A DNA stretch of 64,000 nucleotides, from the NCBI RefSeq assembly GCF_003952525.1, contig NZ_CP034451.1, forward strand, positions 4,502,501-4,566,500. The letters run 5' to 3'. This document shows, one piece after another, positions 11,023-20,053 of this stretch (its first letter is position 1; each line of letters begins with the position of its first letter). The translations under genes were made by a program, and so were the position numbers. A model generated the notes under the pieces. That model searched no databases. It was not told the DNA's origin and saw nothing but the letters and a program-made list of their open reading frames with translations. This DNA is from Mesorhizobium sp. M3A.F.Ca.ET.080.04.2.1 (GTDB lineage: Bacteria > Pseudomonadota > Alphaproteobacteria > Rhizobiales > Rhizobiaceae).

Positions 11023-11377
11023 TAGTATCTGGTTGGACCAGATCGGAAGAGCGCTTGGCAATATTGACTACAGCAGATGGAAGAAGACAAGTGTTCTATC
11101 CAAAGAGGAGCAGAAAAACTAAGGTAAATCAGACCGATGCGGCACTGAATGGGCTGTCGGGCCGCGTCCCGGCGTCCAAGAAAGAGCTTGACGAACATCC
11201 GAAATTGGTAATACCAGATCAGTTGGCGTAAAGCGGGTCGCAAGTAGGGATTGCGATCCATTTTTCCGGCAAGGCGAGGAGGTTCGGAACCGGCAAACTG
11301 CCGTTGCGGAGGAACTACCAGGCCGGCGACGATGCCGGCGCTCATGAAAGGTAGAATGCGCACAAGGGAGGAAAACT
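11023..11377. promoter_or_regulatory. 355-base upstream region of sugar ABC operon with two TGGTNNNACCA palindromes
   Basis: TGGTTGGACCA (11030-11040, extended to CTGGTTGGACCAG) and TGGTAATACCA (11206-11216) are two perfect TGGT-N3-ACCA dyads about 176 bases apart, compatible with DNA looping. No gene is evident here. AGGGAGGAAAA before 11378 is the ribosome binding site of the binding-protein gene. The regulator could be the GntR protein at 22536; this is inference. Confidence 0.5.
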
Positions 11378-12694
11378 ATGCGCAAGATAGTGACCAGCAT
11401 GATTGCTGGTATCGGGCTGGCGCTTGCCTGCGGGACATCCGTCCGCGCGCAGGACAAGGAACTCACCATCTTCTGGGCGGAATGGGATCCGGCGAACTAT
11501 CTGCAGGAACTCGTTAACGACTATACCGCCGAGACCGGGGTGAAGGTCACGGTGCAGACGACGCCATGGCCGGATTTCCAGACCAAGGCCTTCACCGAGT
11601 TCAACGCGCATGGCGACGCATACGACATGGTGGTCGGTGACTCGCAATGGCTAGGCGCCGGGTCGACGCAGGGCCACTATGTGGACCTCACTGACTTCTT
11701 CAACAAGCACAAGCTCGGCGATGTCATGGCGCCGGCGACCATCAAATATTATGCCGAATATCCCGGCGGTTCCGGCAAGTACTGGGCGATCCCGCTGGAA
11801 GGCGACGCGATCGGCTGGTCCTACCGCAAGGACTGGTTCGAGGACCCGAAGGAGAAGGAAGCCTTCAAGGCGAAGTACGGCTACGATCTCGACGTGCCGA
11901 AGACCTATGCGCAGCTGCGCGACATCGCCGAGTTCTTCCACCGTCCGGACCAGAAGCGCTACGGCATCGCCATCTATACAGACAATTCCTATGACGCGAT
12001 GGCAATGGGCGTCGAAAGCGCCATCTTCAGCTATGGCGGCGATCTCGGCGACTACGCGACCTACAAGGTCGACGGCATCACCAATTCGAAAGAGGCTGCC
12101 GCGGGCCTCGACATGTACAAGGAGCTCTACAAGTTCACGCCTCCCGGCTGGGGCAAGACCTTCTTCGTGGAAGACAATCAGGCGATCACCGGCGGCCTCG
12201 CCGCGATGAGCATGAACTTCTTCGCCTTCTTCCCGCCGCTCGTGAACAAGGCAACCAACCCCTATGCCGACGTTACCGGCTTCTTCGCCAATCCGGCCGG
12301 CCCGGACGGCAAGCGCTTCGCCGCTCTCGGCGGCCAGGGAATTTCAATCGTCTCCTATTCAAAGAACCAGGACGAGGCGATGAAATTCCTGGAGTGGTTC
12401 ATCAAGGACGAGACCCAGAAGAAGTGGGCCGAACTCGGCGGCTACACCTGCAGCCAGGCCGTGCTGAAGTCGGAGGCGTTCCAGAATGCCACGCCCTACA
12501 ACAAGGCCTTTTACGACACCATGTTCATGGTCAAGGATTTCTGGGCGACGCCTGAATACGCGGAAGTGCTCGATCAGCTGAACCAGAACATCTATCCGTT
12601 CGTCGTCGGCGGCAAGGGCACCGCCCAGGAAGCGCTCGACAAGACCGCCGCCGACTGGAAGGCGACGTTCACCAAGTACAACCGCTACAAGTAA
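11378..12694 (+). CDS. Sugar ABC transporter substrate-binding protein
   Basis: A 438-residue periplasmic binding protein of the carbohydrate (CUT1) type. The signal peptide covers about 1-24, ending TSVRAQ. The mature start ELTIFWAEWDPANYL and the later GWSYRKDWFEDPKEKEAF and GGQGISIVSYSKNQDEA segments are typical of this family. It captures a sugar or polyol and delivers it to the permeases encoded next. A strong Shine-Dalgarno (GGGAGGAAAA) precedes the ATG. A hairpin lies between this gene and the first permease, a common way to make more binding protein than permease. The substrate is not determinable from sequence. Confidence 0.93.
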   Translation: MRKIVTSMIAGIGLALACGTSVRAQDKELTIFWAEWDPANYLQELVNDYTAETGVKVTVQTTPWPDFQTKAFTEFNAHGDAYDMVVGDSQWLGAGSTQGHYVDLTDFFNKHKLGDVMAPATIKYYAEYPGGSGKYWAIPLEGDAIGWSYRKDWFEDPKEKEAFKAKYGYDLDVPKTYAQLRDIAEFFHRPDQKRYGIAIYTDNSYDAMAMGVESAIFSYGGDLGDYATYKVDGITNSKEAAAGLDMYKELYKFTPPGWGKTFFVEDNQAITGGLAAMSMNFFAFFPPLVNKATNPYADVTGFFANPAGPDGKRFAALGGQGISIVSYSKNQDEAMKFLEWFIKDETQKKWAELGGYTCSQAVLKSEAFQNATPYNKAFYDTMFMVKDFWATPEYAEVLDQLNQNIYPFVVGGKGTAQEALDKTAADWKATFTKYNRYK

Positions 12695-12706
12695 GCATCA
12701 CAATCA

Positions 12707-12739
12707 GAATGCCGGAGGAGGGTTTCCCCTCCGGCATTC
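12707..12739 (+). terminator. Intra-operon hairpin after binding-protein gene
   Basis: GAATGCCGGAGG (12707-12718) pairs with CCTCCGGCATTC (12728-12739) in a perfect 12-bp stem. A short T-containing tail follows. It likely attenuates transcription or protects the upstream mRNA from 3' decay. Confidence 0.65.
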
Positions 12740-12761
12740 CTGTTTCTCAGGAGAACGATCG

Positions 12762-13667
12762 TTGGCTTCGGTAGCCCTCACCAATCTTGATCCCGCCTCC
12801 AGGGCCGCCGCGCGCGGCTGGTCGGATCTGACCATCCGCAACATGTTCATCATTCCGACGCTGGTTTTCCTGATCGTCTTCAATATTTTCCCGCTGATCT
12901 ATTCGCTGGGCTATTCCTTCACCAATTTCGCCGCGAACCGCAGCGAGCCCTGGCAGTTCGTCGGCTTGCAGAACTATCGCGAGCTGCTCAGCGACGATCA
13001 CATCTGGTCGAACTTCGTCATCACGGCGAAATACGTCATCGTTTCGGTGGCGGGCCAGATGGTCGTAGGTTTCGGTCTCGCGCTGCTGCTCAACCGCAGC
13101 TTCCCGATGAAGGGCTTGATCACCACGCTGCTGCTGTTGCCGATGATGATGTCGGCGGCGGTCGTCGGCCTGTTCTGGCAATTGCTCTACAGCCCGTCCT
13201 GGGGCCCGATCAATTACGTCTTCGGTTTGGGCGACTTCGCCTGGCTCTCCAATCCCGACAGCGCGCTCTATGCGGTCGCGATCACCGACATCTGGATGTG
13301 GTCGCCCTTCGTCATGCTGCTTTCGCTCGCCGGCCTCTCGGCCGTGCCGCAGCATCTCTACGAAGCCGCCGCGATCGACCGCGCCAGCTGGTGGTACACC
13401 TTCACCCGCATCACGCTGCCGCTGGTCTCGCCGATCCTGCTGATCGCGTTGATCTTCCGCACGATGGAAGCCTTCAAGACCTTCGATATCGCCTACACGA
13501 TGACGACCCAGCCGACGGCCGAGCTCATCGCGATCCGGCTCTACAAGCAGGCCTTTCAGCAGTGGGACACCGGCAAATCCTGCGCGCTGGCCTACATCGT
13601 GCTGATCATGGTGCTGGCCATCACCAACCTCTACGTGAAGTACCTCAACAAGGTGAAGGAGCGCTAA
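12762..13667 (+). CDS. Sugar ABC transporter permease (MalF-type)
   Basis: A 301-residue inner-membrane permease with about six membrane segments and the EAA loop near residues 203-222 (YEAAAIDRASWWYTFTRITL), which docks on the ATPase. The start codon is a TTG at 12762, selected because CAGGAG lies 8 bases upstream; the next ATG (12843) would remove the cytoplasmic N-terminus. It forms the transmembrane channel together with the next gene's product. It overlaps none and is 1 base from the following start. CUT1 family assignment rests on the partner genes and the loop motif. Confidence 0.92.
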   Translation: MASVALTNLDPASRAAARGWSDLTIRNMFIIPTLVFLIVFNIFPLIYSLGYSFTNFAANRSEPWQFVGLQNYRELLSDDHIWSNFVITAKYVIVSVAGQMVVGFGLALLLNRSFPMKGLITTLLLLPMMMSAAVVGLFWQLLYSPSWGPINYVFGLGDFAWLSNPDSALYAVAITDIWMWSPFVMLLSLAGLSAVPQHLYEAAAIDRASWWYTFTRITLPLVSPILLIALIFRTMEAFKTFDIAYTMTTQPTAELIAIRLYKQAFQQWDTGKSCALAYIVLIMVLAITNLYVKYLNKVKER

Positions 13668-13668
13668 C

Positions 13669-14625
13669 ATGGCCGCCGTCCGCACTTCTTCCGAGGTTGC
13701 GCTCAACCGCATCGCCATTGCCGCGGTGCTGATCGCGACGCTAATCTTCCTGGCGCCGATCTACTGGATCGCCTCGACGGCGTTCAAGCCGAAGGAGCTG
13801 GCCGTCAGCGTGCCGCCGACCGTGCTGTTCGAGCCCGAGGTGACGCCGTTCGTGCGGCTCTTCACCAAGCGCGTGCAGATGCAGAAGACCGTCGACCCGC
13901 AAGTCTACGAGGCAGCGCCCTGGTGGGAAAAGCGCATCTATGACGGCGGCGAGCGGGTGCTGAAGGTCGGCAAGGACGTGCAGCTTTCGCAATATCCCGA
14001 CCGATTCATGAACAGCCTGATCGTGGCGGTGATCAGCACGGTGCTTGCCGTCGGCATGGGAACATTCACCGCCTACGGCTTCTCGCGCTTCAAGATCGCA
14101 GGCGAGGCGGACCTGCTCTTCTTCATCCTCTCGACACGCATGCTGCCGCCGGTGGTTGTCGCCATCCCGATGTTCCTGATGTACCGCGCGGTCGGCCTCA
14201 ACGACTCGCATATCGGACTGATCATCCTCTACGTCGCCTTCAACCTGTCCTTCTCGGTCTGGCTGATGAAGGGCTTCATGGACGAGATCCCGAAGGAGTA
14301 TGAGGAGGCGGCGCTCGTCGACGGCTACACGCGCATGCAGGCCTTCTTCAAGATCGTGCTGCCGGAGGCGGCGACCGGCATCGCCGCCACCGCGGTGTTC
14401 TGCTTCATCACCGCCTGGAACGAATACGCCTTCGCGCTGATCATGACCAACCGGCGCGCCCAGACGGCGCCGCCCTTCATCCCGTCGCAGATCGGCTCCG
14501 GCCTGCCGGACTGGACGACGATTGCCGCCGGCACGTTCCTGTTCCTGCTGCCCGTCGCGATCTTCACCTTCCTGCTGCGCAATCACCTGCTTCGCGGCGT
14601 GACGTTCGGAGCGATCCGCAAATGA
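13669..14625 (+). CDS. Sugar ABC transporter permease (MalG-type)
   Basis: A 318-residue partner permease with six predicted membrane segments. The EAA loop YEEAALVDGYTRMQAFFKIV is near residues 208-227. Compared with typical MalG-like permeases it has a longer periplasmic stretch after the first membrane helix (about residues 45-105). The start follows the previous stop by one base, and its own stop overlaps the next start (ATGA at 14622), so translation is probably coupled. Confidence 0.92.
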   Translation: MAAVRTSSEVALNRIAIAAVLIATLIFLAPIYWIASTAFKPKELAVSVPPTVLFEPEVTPFVRLFTKRVQMQKTVDPQVYEAAPWWEKRIYDGGERVLKVGKDVQLSQYPDRFMNSLIVAVISTVLAVGMGTFTAYGFSRFKIAGEADLLFFILSTRMLPPVVVAIPMFLMYRAVGLNDSHIGLIILYVAFNLSFSVWLMKGFMDEIPKEYEEAALVDGYTRMQAFFKIVLPEAATGIAATAVFCFITAWNEYAFALIMTNRRAQTAPPFIPSQIGSGLPDWTTIAAGTFLFLLPVAIFTFLLRNHLLRGVTFGAIRK

Positions 14626-14843
14626 GCTTTCGCGCCGTCAACGAGAAATACCTGCTGCCGGCATCGCAGATCCTGATGGTGCTGGGCATCATCGCGCTCT
14701 GCCAGCCATGGAGCCTCGGCCTGCATTCCTACGGCGTGACGATCATCCTGACCGGGCTGATCGGCTTCAACATCACGTCCAAGATTGCGCCGGAGCGCAG
14801 CGAGGAAACCGGCGCCGCGACGCATGAGGGAGCCCGGCAGTGA
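14622..14843 (+). CDS. Small membrane protein within sugar ABC operon
   Basis: A 73-residue protein with two hydrophobic segments (about 12-28 and 36-52) and a charged C-terminal tail. The start overlaps the upstream permease stop (ATGA) and its stop overlaps the GTG start of the ATPase, so it sits in a tightly coupled operon and is very probably expressed. Small membrane proteins accompany some two-ATPase importers, such as the rhizobial glycerol importer, but this one is not recognisably the same family. It may be an accessory subunit of the importer. I do not recognise a named family. Confidence 0.75.
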   Translation: MSFRAVNEKYLLPASQILMVLGIIALCQPWSLGLHSYGVTIILTGLIGFNITSKIAPERSEETGAATHEGARQ

Positions 14844-15946
14844 CGCAGATCGAACTTCGCGGCATCGAGAAATTCTTCGGTGCCGTTCAGGTCATCCACA
14901 ATCTCAACCTCGCCATCGCCGACAACGAGTTCATCGTGCTGCTCGGTCAGTCGGGCTGCGGCAAGACGACCACTTTGCGCGCGGTAGCGGGGCTCGAGAC
15001 GATCGACAAGGGCGACATACTGATCGACGGCAAGGCGGTGCAGCATCTCAAGGCCGCCGACCGCGACATCGCCATGGTGTTCCAGTCCTTCTCGCTCTAT
15101 CCGCATATGACGGTGTTCGAGAACATCGCCTTTCCGCTGCGCGCAACGCGCATGAGCAGCGGCGAGGTCGACAAGTCGGTGCGCGAGATCGCGCGGGTGC
15201 TGCGCATCACTGACCTGCTCGACAAGCGGCCATCCGCACTCTCCGGCGGCGACATGCAGCGCGTTGCGATCGGCCGTGCCTTGGTGCGGCGCCCGAAGGC
15301 GATGCTGATGGACGAGCCGATCGGCGCGCTGGACGCCAAGCTGCGCGAGGAGATGCGGGCCGAGATCAAGCGGCTGCACGTCAAGCAAGGCTCGACCACG
15401 ATCTACGTCACCCACGACCAGATCGAAGCGATGAGTCTCGCAGACCGCATCGTCATCATGCATGAGGGTTTCATCCAGCAGGTCGGCACGCCGGACGAGG
15501 TCTATTCGCATCCGGCAAATCTTTTCGTGGCGCAATTCGTCGGCAGCCCGGTGATGAACATCGCCGAGGCCAGCGTCGCCGATGCGGCCGGCACCGCCGC
15601 CGTCGCGATCGGCGGCGCGGCCAAGGGTTTCGAGTTCCCGCGCGAATTGCTGTCCAAGCTCAACGGCCACGCTGCCAATGGCGGGCTGACGTTAGGCATC
15701 CGTCCGGAGGGGGTGCTCGTCCGCCATGACGCCGCGCCCGGCTACCTGCCGGTCGAGGCGCAGATCATCGAGCCGCTCGGCTCCTTCGACATCGTCGACC
15801 TCAAGGTGGGCTCGAAGATGCTGCGCGCCCGCACAAAGGCCGGTTACGTCTCAGGGCCCGGCGTGAAGGTCCATGCCCGCATCGATCCGGAGCAGGCGCA
15901 TTTCTTCGACACGGCAAGCGGCAGGTCGCTTGGTGTGAGATTGTGA
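14840..15946 (+). CDS. Sugar ABC transporter ATP-binding protein (first)
   Basis: A 368-residue MalK/UgpC-type ATPase. Walker A is GQSGCGKTT near residues 38-46, the signature is LSGGD near 135-139, Walker B ends MDEP, and the switch His is in VTHDQ. The C-terminal third (about 240-368) is the TOBE/OB regulatory domain. The GTG start overlaps the stop of the preceding small gene. A heterodimer with the next ATPase is likely, as two distinct ATPases follow each other in one operon. Confidence 0.93.
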   Translation: MTQIELRGIEKFFGAVQVIHNLNLAIADNEFIVLLGQSGCGKTTTLRAVAGLETIDKGDILIDGKAVQHLKAADRDIAMVFQSFSLYPHMTVFENIAFPLRATRMSSGEVDKSVREIARVLRITDLLDKRPSALSGGDMQRVAIGRALVRRPKAMLMDEPIGALDAKLREEMRAEIKRLHVKQGSTTIYVTHDQIEAMSLADRIVIMHEGFIQQVGTPDEVYSHPANLFVAQFVGSPVMNIAEASVADAAGTAAVAIGGAAKGFEFPRELLSKLNGHAANGGLTLGIRPEGVLVRHDAAPGYLPVEAQIIEPLGSFDIVDLKVGSKMLRARTKAGYVSGPGVKVHARIDPEQAHFFDTASGRSLGVRL

Positions 15947-16056
15947 TGGCCGAAGGACACGAAAGACCAACGATTTGGCCTTTCGAACAATCGAACGCCC
16001 GGAGCCGCAGCGGAGGGCTGGCCGCCCTCGGAATAGAAACGAGACAGTAGAGAGAC

Positions 16057-17142
16057 ATGGCCCATATCGAGCTGAAGAACATCACCAAGAAGTTCGGCGG
16101 CCACACGGCGCTGACCGGGCTCAACCTCGAAATCGCCGATGGCGAGTTCTTCGTGCTGCTTGGCGAGACCGGCGCCGGCAAGACGACGACGCTGCGCCTG
16201 ATTGCCGGGCTCGAGAAGCCGACCGAGGGCCAGGTCTTCATCGACGGCGTCGATGTTGGCGGATGGGGCGCGGCCGAGCGCGACGTGGCGCTGGTGCTGC
16301 AGCAATATTCGCTCTATCCGCGCTATACGGTGCGCGAGAACCTCGAATTCCCGCTGAAGCCGAAGATCCGTCGGCTGCCCGACGCCGAGATCAAGGACCG
16401 CGTCGCGCGCGCCGCCCGCACGCTGCGCATCGAGCACCTGCTCGACCGCAAGACCGACCGGCTTTCCGGCGGCGAGATGCAGCGCGTCTCGATCGGCCGG
16501 GCGATCGTGCGCAAGCCGCGCGTGTTCCTGATGGACGAGCCGCTGTCGGCGCTCGACGCCAAGCTGCGCGAGGCGCTGCGCACGGAATTGAAGAACCTGC
16601 AGATGCAACTCGGCGCAACCTTCCTGTTCGTCACCCACGACCAGATCGAGGCAATGTCGATGGGCGACAAGGTCGGCGTCCTCAACCACGGCCGCATCGT
16701 CCAAACCGGCACGCCGCAGGAAATCTACAACAATCCGCGCGACACCTACGTCGCGAGCTTCGTCGGGTCGCCGCCGATGAATCTCATCGACGGCAAACTG
16801 GTCAACGACCGCGCGGTGATGGCGCCGATGAATTTCGAGCTGCCGCTTTCAGGCGCGGTCAAAACCGACGGCGCGGCCGACGGTCGGCCGCTCGTCTTCG
16901 GCATCCGTCCGGAGGACGTCTATCTGGAAGGCGGCGCGCCGGTCGAGGCCAAGGTCCACGATGTCGAGAACCATGGCGTCGAGAAGATCGTGACGCTGAG
17001 GGTCGGCGAAACGATGCTGAGAGCCACCGTGCCGGCGAGGACCGCCGTCGAGATCGAGCAGCCCGTCCGCTTCGCCTGGAACCCGGACAAGGTGGTGATG
17101 TTCGACAAGGGTAGCGGGGTGAGCCTGCGGCACGCCGGATAG
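16057..17142 (+). CDS. Sugar ABC transporter ATP-binding protein (second)
   Basis: A 361-residue MalK-type ATPase. Walker A is GETGAGKTT (about 37-45), the signature LSGGE, Walker B LMDEP and switch region VTHDQ; a C-terminal TOBE domain is present. It is clearly a paralogue of the ATPase upstream, separated by 110 bases that hold no gene. Glu at Walker A position 2 and the QQYSLYP Q-loop separate it from the upstream copy (GQSGCGKT, FQSFSLYP). It is the last gene of the importer operon and convergent with the AraC gene. Confidence 0.92.
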   Translation: MAHIELKNITKKFGGHTALTGLNLEIADGEFFVLLGETGAGKTTTLRLIAGLEKPTEGQVFIDGVDVGGWGAAERDVALVLQQYSLYPRYTVRENLEFPLKPKIRRLPDAEIKDRVARAARTLRIEHLLDRKTDRLSGGEMQRVSIGRAIVRKPRVFLMDEPLSALDAKLREALRTELKNLQMQLGATFLFVTHDQIEAMSMGDKVGVLNHGRIVQTGTPQEIYNNPRDTYVASFVGSPPMNLIDGKLVNDRAVMAPMNFELPLSGAVKTDGAADGRPLVFGIRPEDVYLEGGAPVEAKVHDVENHGVEKIVTLRVGETMLRATVPARTAVEIEQPVRFAWNPDKVVMFDKGSGVSLRHAG

Positions 17143-17199
17143 CGCCGGCGTCCTTCCTCAGAAGAGAAGCGCCTCTCGCAGACAGTCGATGATCGAGCG

Positions 17200-18111
17200 T
17201 CAGGGTTGCCCTTCGACGCCGTTGTTGCGCACATGGCTCGGCGCCAGGCCCATCACGCGCTTGAAGGCGCGGCTGAAGGAGGCTTCCGAATCGTAGCCCA
17301 ATTTCGCCGCCGCGACCGATACCCGCATGCCGTCGCGCGCGAGCCACTGCCGCGCCTGGTGCATGCGCACGCGCAACACGTATTTGGCCGGCGTCTCGCC
17401 CACGACGGCAGCGAAGCGCTGCGCGAAGGCGGAGCGCGACGCTCCCATCAGCCGCGCCAGCGCCTCGACCGTCCAGTCGCGGTCGGGCTGCAGGTGAATG
17501 GCGGCGAGCACCTTGCCGACATCCGGATTGCGGACGGCGGCGATCCATCCGGTGGCGTCGCCGCAGCCGTTCTCCACCCAGGAGCGGATGATGGTGGCGG
17601 CGAGCACGTCGGCCAGGCGGGCAAGAATACCTCCGGAACCGACGCGGTCCATCGTCACCTCGCCGGCCATCGCGTCGAGCAGATGCTGGATGCCCGGCGC
17701 GTTCGCCATCAGCTTATGCGCCTGCATCAGGTCGGGCATCATGTCGAGCAGAGGATGCGAACGGTCGAGGTTGAAATGCATGCTGCCGCAAAACAGCAAG
17801 GTCTTACGGCCGTCGCAGCCGTTGGAGACGTCGTAGATGTTCTCGCAGACCGGTTCGATGGTGTAGCGGCCGATCGGCACCGGAGGGACGCCGGGCGCGC
17901 TCGCCAGCACATGCTCGTCGCCGCGCGAGATCAACAGCGCGTCGCCGACCGAGAGCTCGATCCATTCCTTGGCCGGTGAGAATAGCCAGCAGCCCTGCTG
18001 GCTGATGAAATGGAACCGCGCCGCCTTCTGCGCCGGGAAGGAAACGGCCCAGGGCTCGCCCAGCACGCAGCGGCCATAATCGACGCCGTCGAGCCGCAAG
18101 CCGCGCAGCAT
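17200..18111 (-). CDS. AraC family transcriptional regulator with cupin sensor domain
   Basis: A 303-residue regulator. Residues about 1-180 form a cupin-like ligand domain (AraC_binding/cupin_6 type) and residues about 200-295 the double helix-turn-helix, with PAKYVLRVRMHQARQWLA and YDSEASFSRAFKRVMGLAP as typical motifs. It is divergent from the MFS transporter at 18339, a frequent pairing in which the regulator controls the exporter. Two direct repeats in the shared region suggest the binding site. The inducing ligand is unknown. Confidence 0.92.
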   Translation of the reverse strand: MLRGLRLDGVDYGRCVLGEPWAVSFPAQKAARFHFISQQGCWLFSPAKEWIELSVGDALLISRGDEHVLASAPGVPPVPIGRYTIEPVCENIYDVSNGCDGRKTLLFCGSMHFNLDRSHPLLDMMPDLMQAHKLMANAPGIQHLLDAMAGEVTMDRVGSGGILARLADVLAATIIRSWVENGCGDATGWIAAVRNPDVGKVLAAIHLQPDRDWTVEALARLMGASRSAFAQRFAAVVGETPAKYVLRVRMHQARQWLARDGMRVSVAAAKLGYDSEASFSRAFKRVMGLAPSHVRNNGVEGQP

Positions 18112-18207
18112 GGGTTAGTGGATCGCCCGATGAGGGCCCTGTGGTTTTGGACGAATTGTAAGACATTTCGGCGTTTCTAGCATGGAAACTCCAGGCAGTC
18201 ACTCCCT

Positions 18208-18242
18208 ATGTTGCACCGCAAGCCAATGTTGCAGCGCAACCA
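18208..18242. promoter_or_regulatory. Tandem direct repeats, candidate AraC-type operator
   Basis: ATGTTGCACCGCAAGCCA and ATGTTGCAGCGCAACCA occur head to tail at an 18-base period. Each contains TTGC-N3-GCAA. They lie in the divergent region between the AraC gene and the MFS gene, as expected for AraC-family half-sites. The 227-base gap holds nothing else recognised. Confidence 0.5.
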
Positions 18243-18338
18243 AATCGACCGACGAAGCCGCCCGCCAGGCATCGAACAGGTGGAGCCCGAGCCGGTCATC
18301 CCCTGACGTGGCGCCGCAGACAGATCGGAGAATTTGCC

Positions 18339-19553
18339 ATGACTGAACCCGCCACGGGCGCCATCGACGCTGCTGTCCTCGACAGAACCGAACCCGAGGA
18401 ACGAAGCGAGCCCGTGTGGGGCGCGGTGGTCTCGCTGGCGCTCGGCGTGTTCGGCCTCGTGACCGCCGAATTCCTGCCCGCCAGCCTGCTGACGCGGCTG
18501 GCGCAGGATCTCGGCGTCAGTGAGGGTGCCGCGGGCCAGGCGGTTACGGCGACGGCCGTTGTCGGCGCGATTGCCGCGCCCACCATGGCCATCGTCACCA
18601 AGCGGCTCGACCGTCGGCTGGTCATGTGGCTGCTCAGCGTGCTCCTGATCGTCTCCAACCTGCTTGCCGCCTTCGCATCCTCACTCACGATGCTGCTACT
18701 AGCCCGGGTGGTCCTGGGCGTCGCGCTCGGCGGCTTCTGGTCGATGTCGGCCGCCACGGCGATGCGGCTGGTGCCGATGCGGCTGATGCCGCGCGCCATG
18801 TCGATCATCCTGACCGGCGTGTCGGTGGCGACCGTCACCGCGGCGCCCGTCGGCGCCTATGTCGGCGACATCTGGGGCTGGCGCACCGCCTTCATGATCG
18901 CGGCAGTCGTCGGCGCGCTGGCGCTGCTGGTGCAGCTCGCCACCATTCCCAGCCTGCCGCCTATGGCGGTGGCAAGCTTTCGCACCCTGATCGAGGTGCT
19001 GAAGCGGTCGACCATTCGCGTCGCCCTCCTGGTCGTGCTGCTGGTCGCCTCCGGACAGTTTGCCGGCTTCACCTATGTGCGGCCTTTCCTCGAGACGGTG
19101 CCGGCGATGCCGATAGCGACCATCTCGCTGGTGCTGCTCGCCTATGGCATAGGCGGTTTCTTCGGCAATTTCGCCGGCGCCTTCCTGGCCGAGCGCAACC
19201 TGAAGCTTGCCGTCGCGCTGGCGCCGCTGCTGATCGCGCTGTCGGCGCTTGCCATGCTGACCCTCGGCGCCTCGCCGGTGATCGCGGCAACGGCGGTCGC
19301 CGCCTGGGGCTTTGCCTTCGGCGCGGTGCCGGTCGGGCTGCAGACCTGGCTGGTGCGCGCCGCGCCCGACCAGGCCGAGAGCGCCGGCGGGCTGATGGTC
19401 GCCACGTTCCAGGTGGCAATCGCGCTGGGCGCGGTCTTCGGCGGCCTGCTGGTCGACCATGCCGGCGTGGCCAGCGCCTTCGCCTATAGCGCCGCGGCAA
19501 CCCTGCTCGCGGCCCTGGTGACCTTTGCCGTGGGACCGAGACAGGCTGAATAG
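18339..19553 (+). CDS. MFS transporter (drug/sugar efflux type)
   Basis: A 404-residue major facilitator with 12 predicted membrane helices. The N-terminus is charged and cytoplasmic (about 1-27); the first helix contains GVFGLVTAEFLPASLL, matching the DHA1 efflux subgroup (AraJ/YdhP/SotB-like proton antiporters). The motif A-like loop is TKRLDRR after helix 2. It probably exports a sugar, drug or metabolite. It is divergent from an AraC regulator that is likely its activator. GAGAATTTGCC precedes the ATG, a weak ribosome binding site. Confidence 0.9.
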   Translation: MTEPATGAIDAAVLDRTEPEERSEPVWGAVVSLALGVFGLVTAEFLPASLLTRLAQDLGVSEGAAGQAVTATAVVGAIAAPTMAIVTKRLDRRLVMWLLSVLLIVSNLLAAFASSLTMLLLARVVLGVALGGFWSMSAATAMRLVPMRLMPRAMSIILTGVSVATVTAAPVGAYVGDIWGWRTAFMIAAVVGALALLVQLATIPSLPPMAVASFRTLIEVLKRSTIRVALLVVLLVASGQFAGFTYVRPFLETVPAMPIATISLVLLAYGIGGFFGNFAGAFLAERNLKLAVALAPLLIALSALAMLTLGASPVIAATAVAAWGFAFGAVPVGLQTWLVRAAPDQAESAGGLMVATFQVAIALGAVFGGLLVDHAGVASAFAYSAAATLLAALVTFAVGPRQAE

Positions 19554-19627
19554 CAAGAAGCCGGTATCCCTTTTCGGATCGGCCCAGACTCTTCGGGGGT
19601 TTCGGGCCGATACCGTTGGGATGGCCC

Positions 19628-19975
19628 TCACGCCGAGCGGCCGTCGAAATCGAACACTTGCACCGCGGCGAGGTCGACGTCCTCGAGACAATTGATGTTG
19701 ATATAGGCGCTGCGCTCGCTGCCCTGGCCGACATCCTCGGCGAACGGATGGATGCCGCAGGTCCGGCAGAAGCGATGCGCGATCGAGGCCTTGCCGAAGC
19801 TGTATCTGCCGAGGTCGTCGCCCCAGGCGACAAGGCGCATGCTGGCATGCGGCACTGCCCAGAGCAGCGCGCCCTTGCGCGCGCAGATCGAGCAGTTGCA
19901 GCGCACGGCGCCGCCAAGCTCGCCCTCGACCTCCAACGCCACCTTGCCGCAGTGGCAGCTGCCTTTGTAGAGCAT
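19628..19975 (-). CDS. GFA family zinc-binding protein (Gfa-like)
   Basis: A 115-residue protein with the glutathione-dependent formaldehyde-activating fold: Cys7, Cys9, Cys26, Cys28, Cys31, Cys70 and Cys73 (CHC, CNCSIC, CRTC) are the zinc-binding set. The start at 19975 follows GAGAGGAAG at good spacing; the very long frame reaching 21460 is antisense to the amidase and not real. Proteins of this family are often annotated as aldehyde-activating, but most lack demonstrated activity. It is convergent with the MFS gene. Confidence 0.92.
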   Translation of the reverse strand: MLYKGSCHCGKVALEVEGELGGAVRCNCSICARKGALLWAVPHASMRLVAWGDDLGRYSFGKASIAHRFCRTCGIHPFAEDVGQGSERSAYININCLEDVDLAAVQVFDFDGRSA

Positions 19976-20053
19976 CGGTTCTTCCTCTCGCTTCGGTAAG
20001 TGCAAAGGCGCCCTTGACGGGTTATCCCTTGGCCGGTGCCTCAAAGACGTTTC

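Noticed and set aside
11378..17142. Glycerol importer glpVPQST
   Set aside because: The gene order, binding-protein length and small protein differ from the glycerol system, so the substrate is left open.
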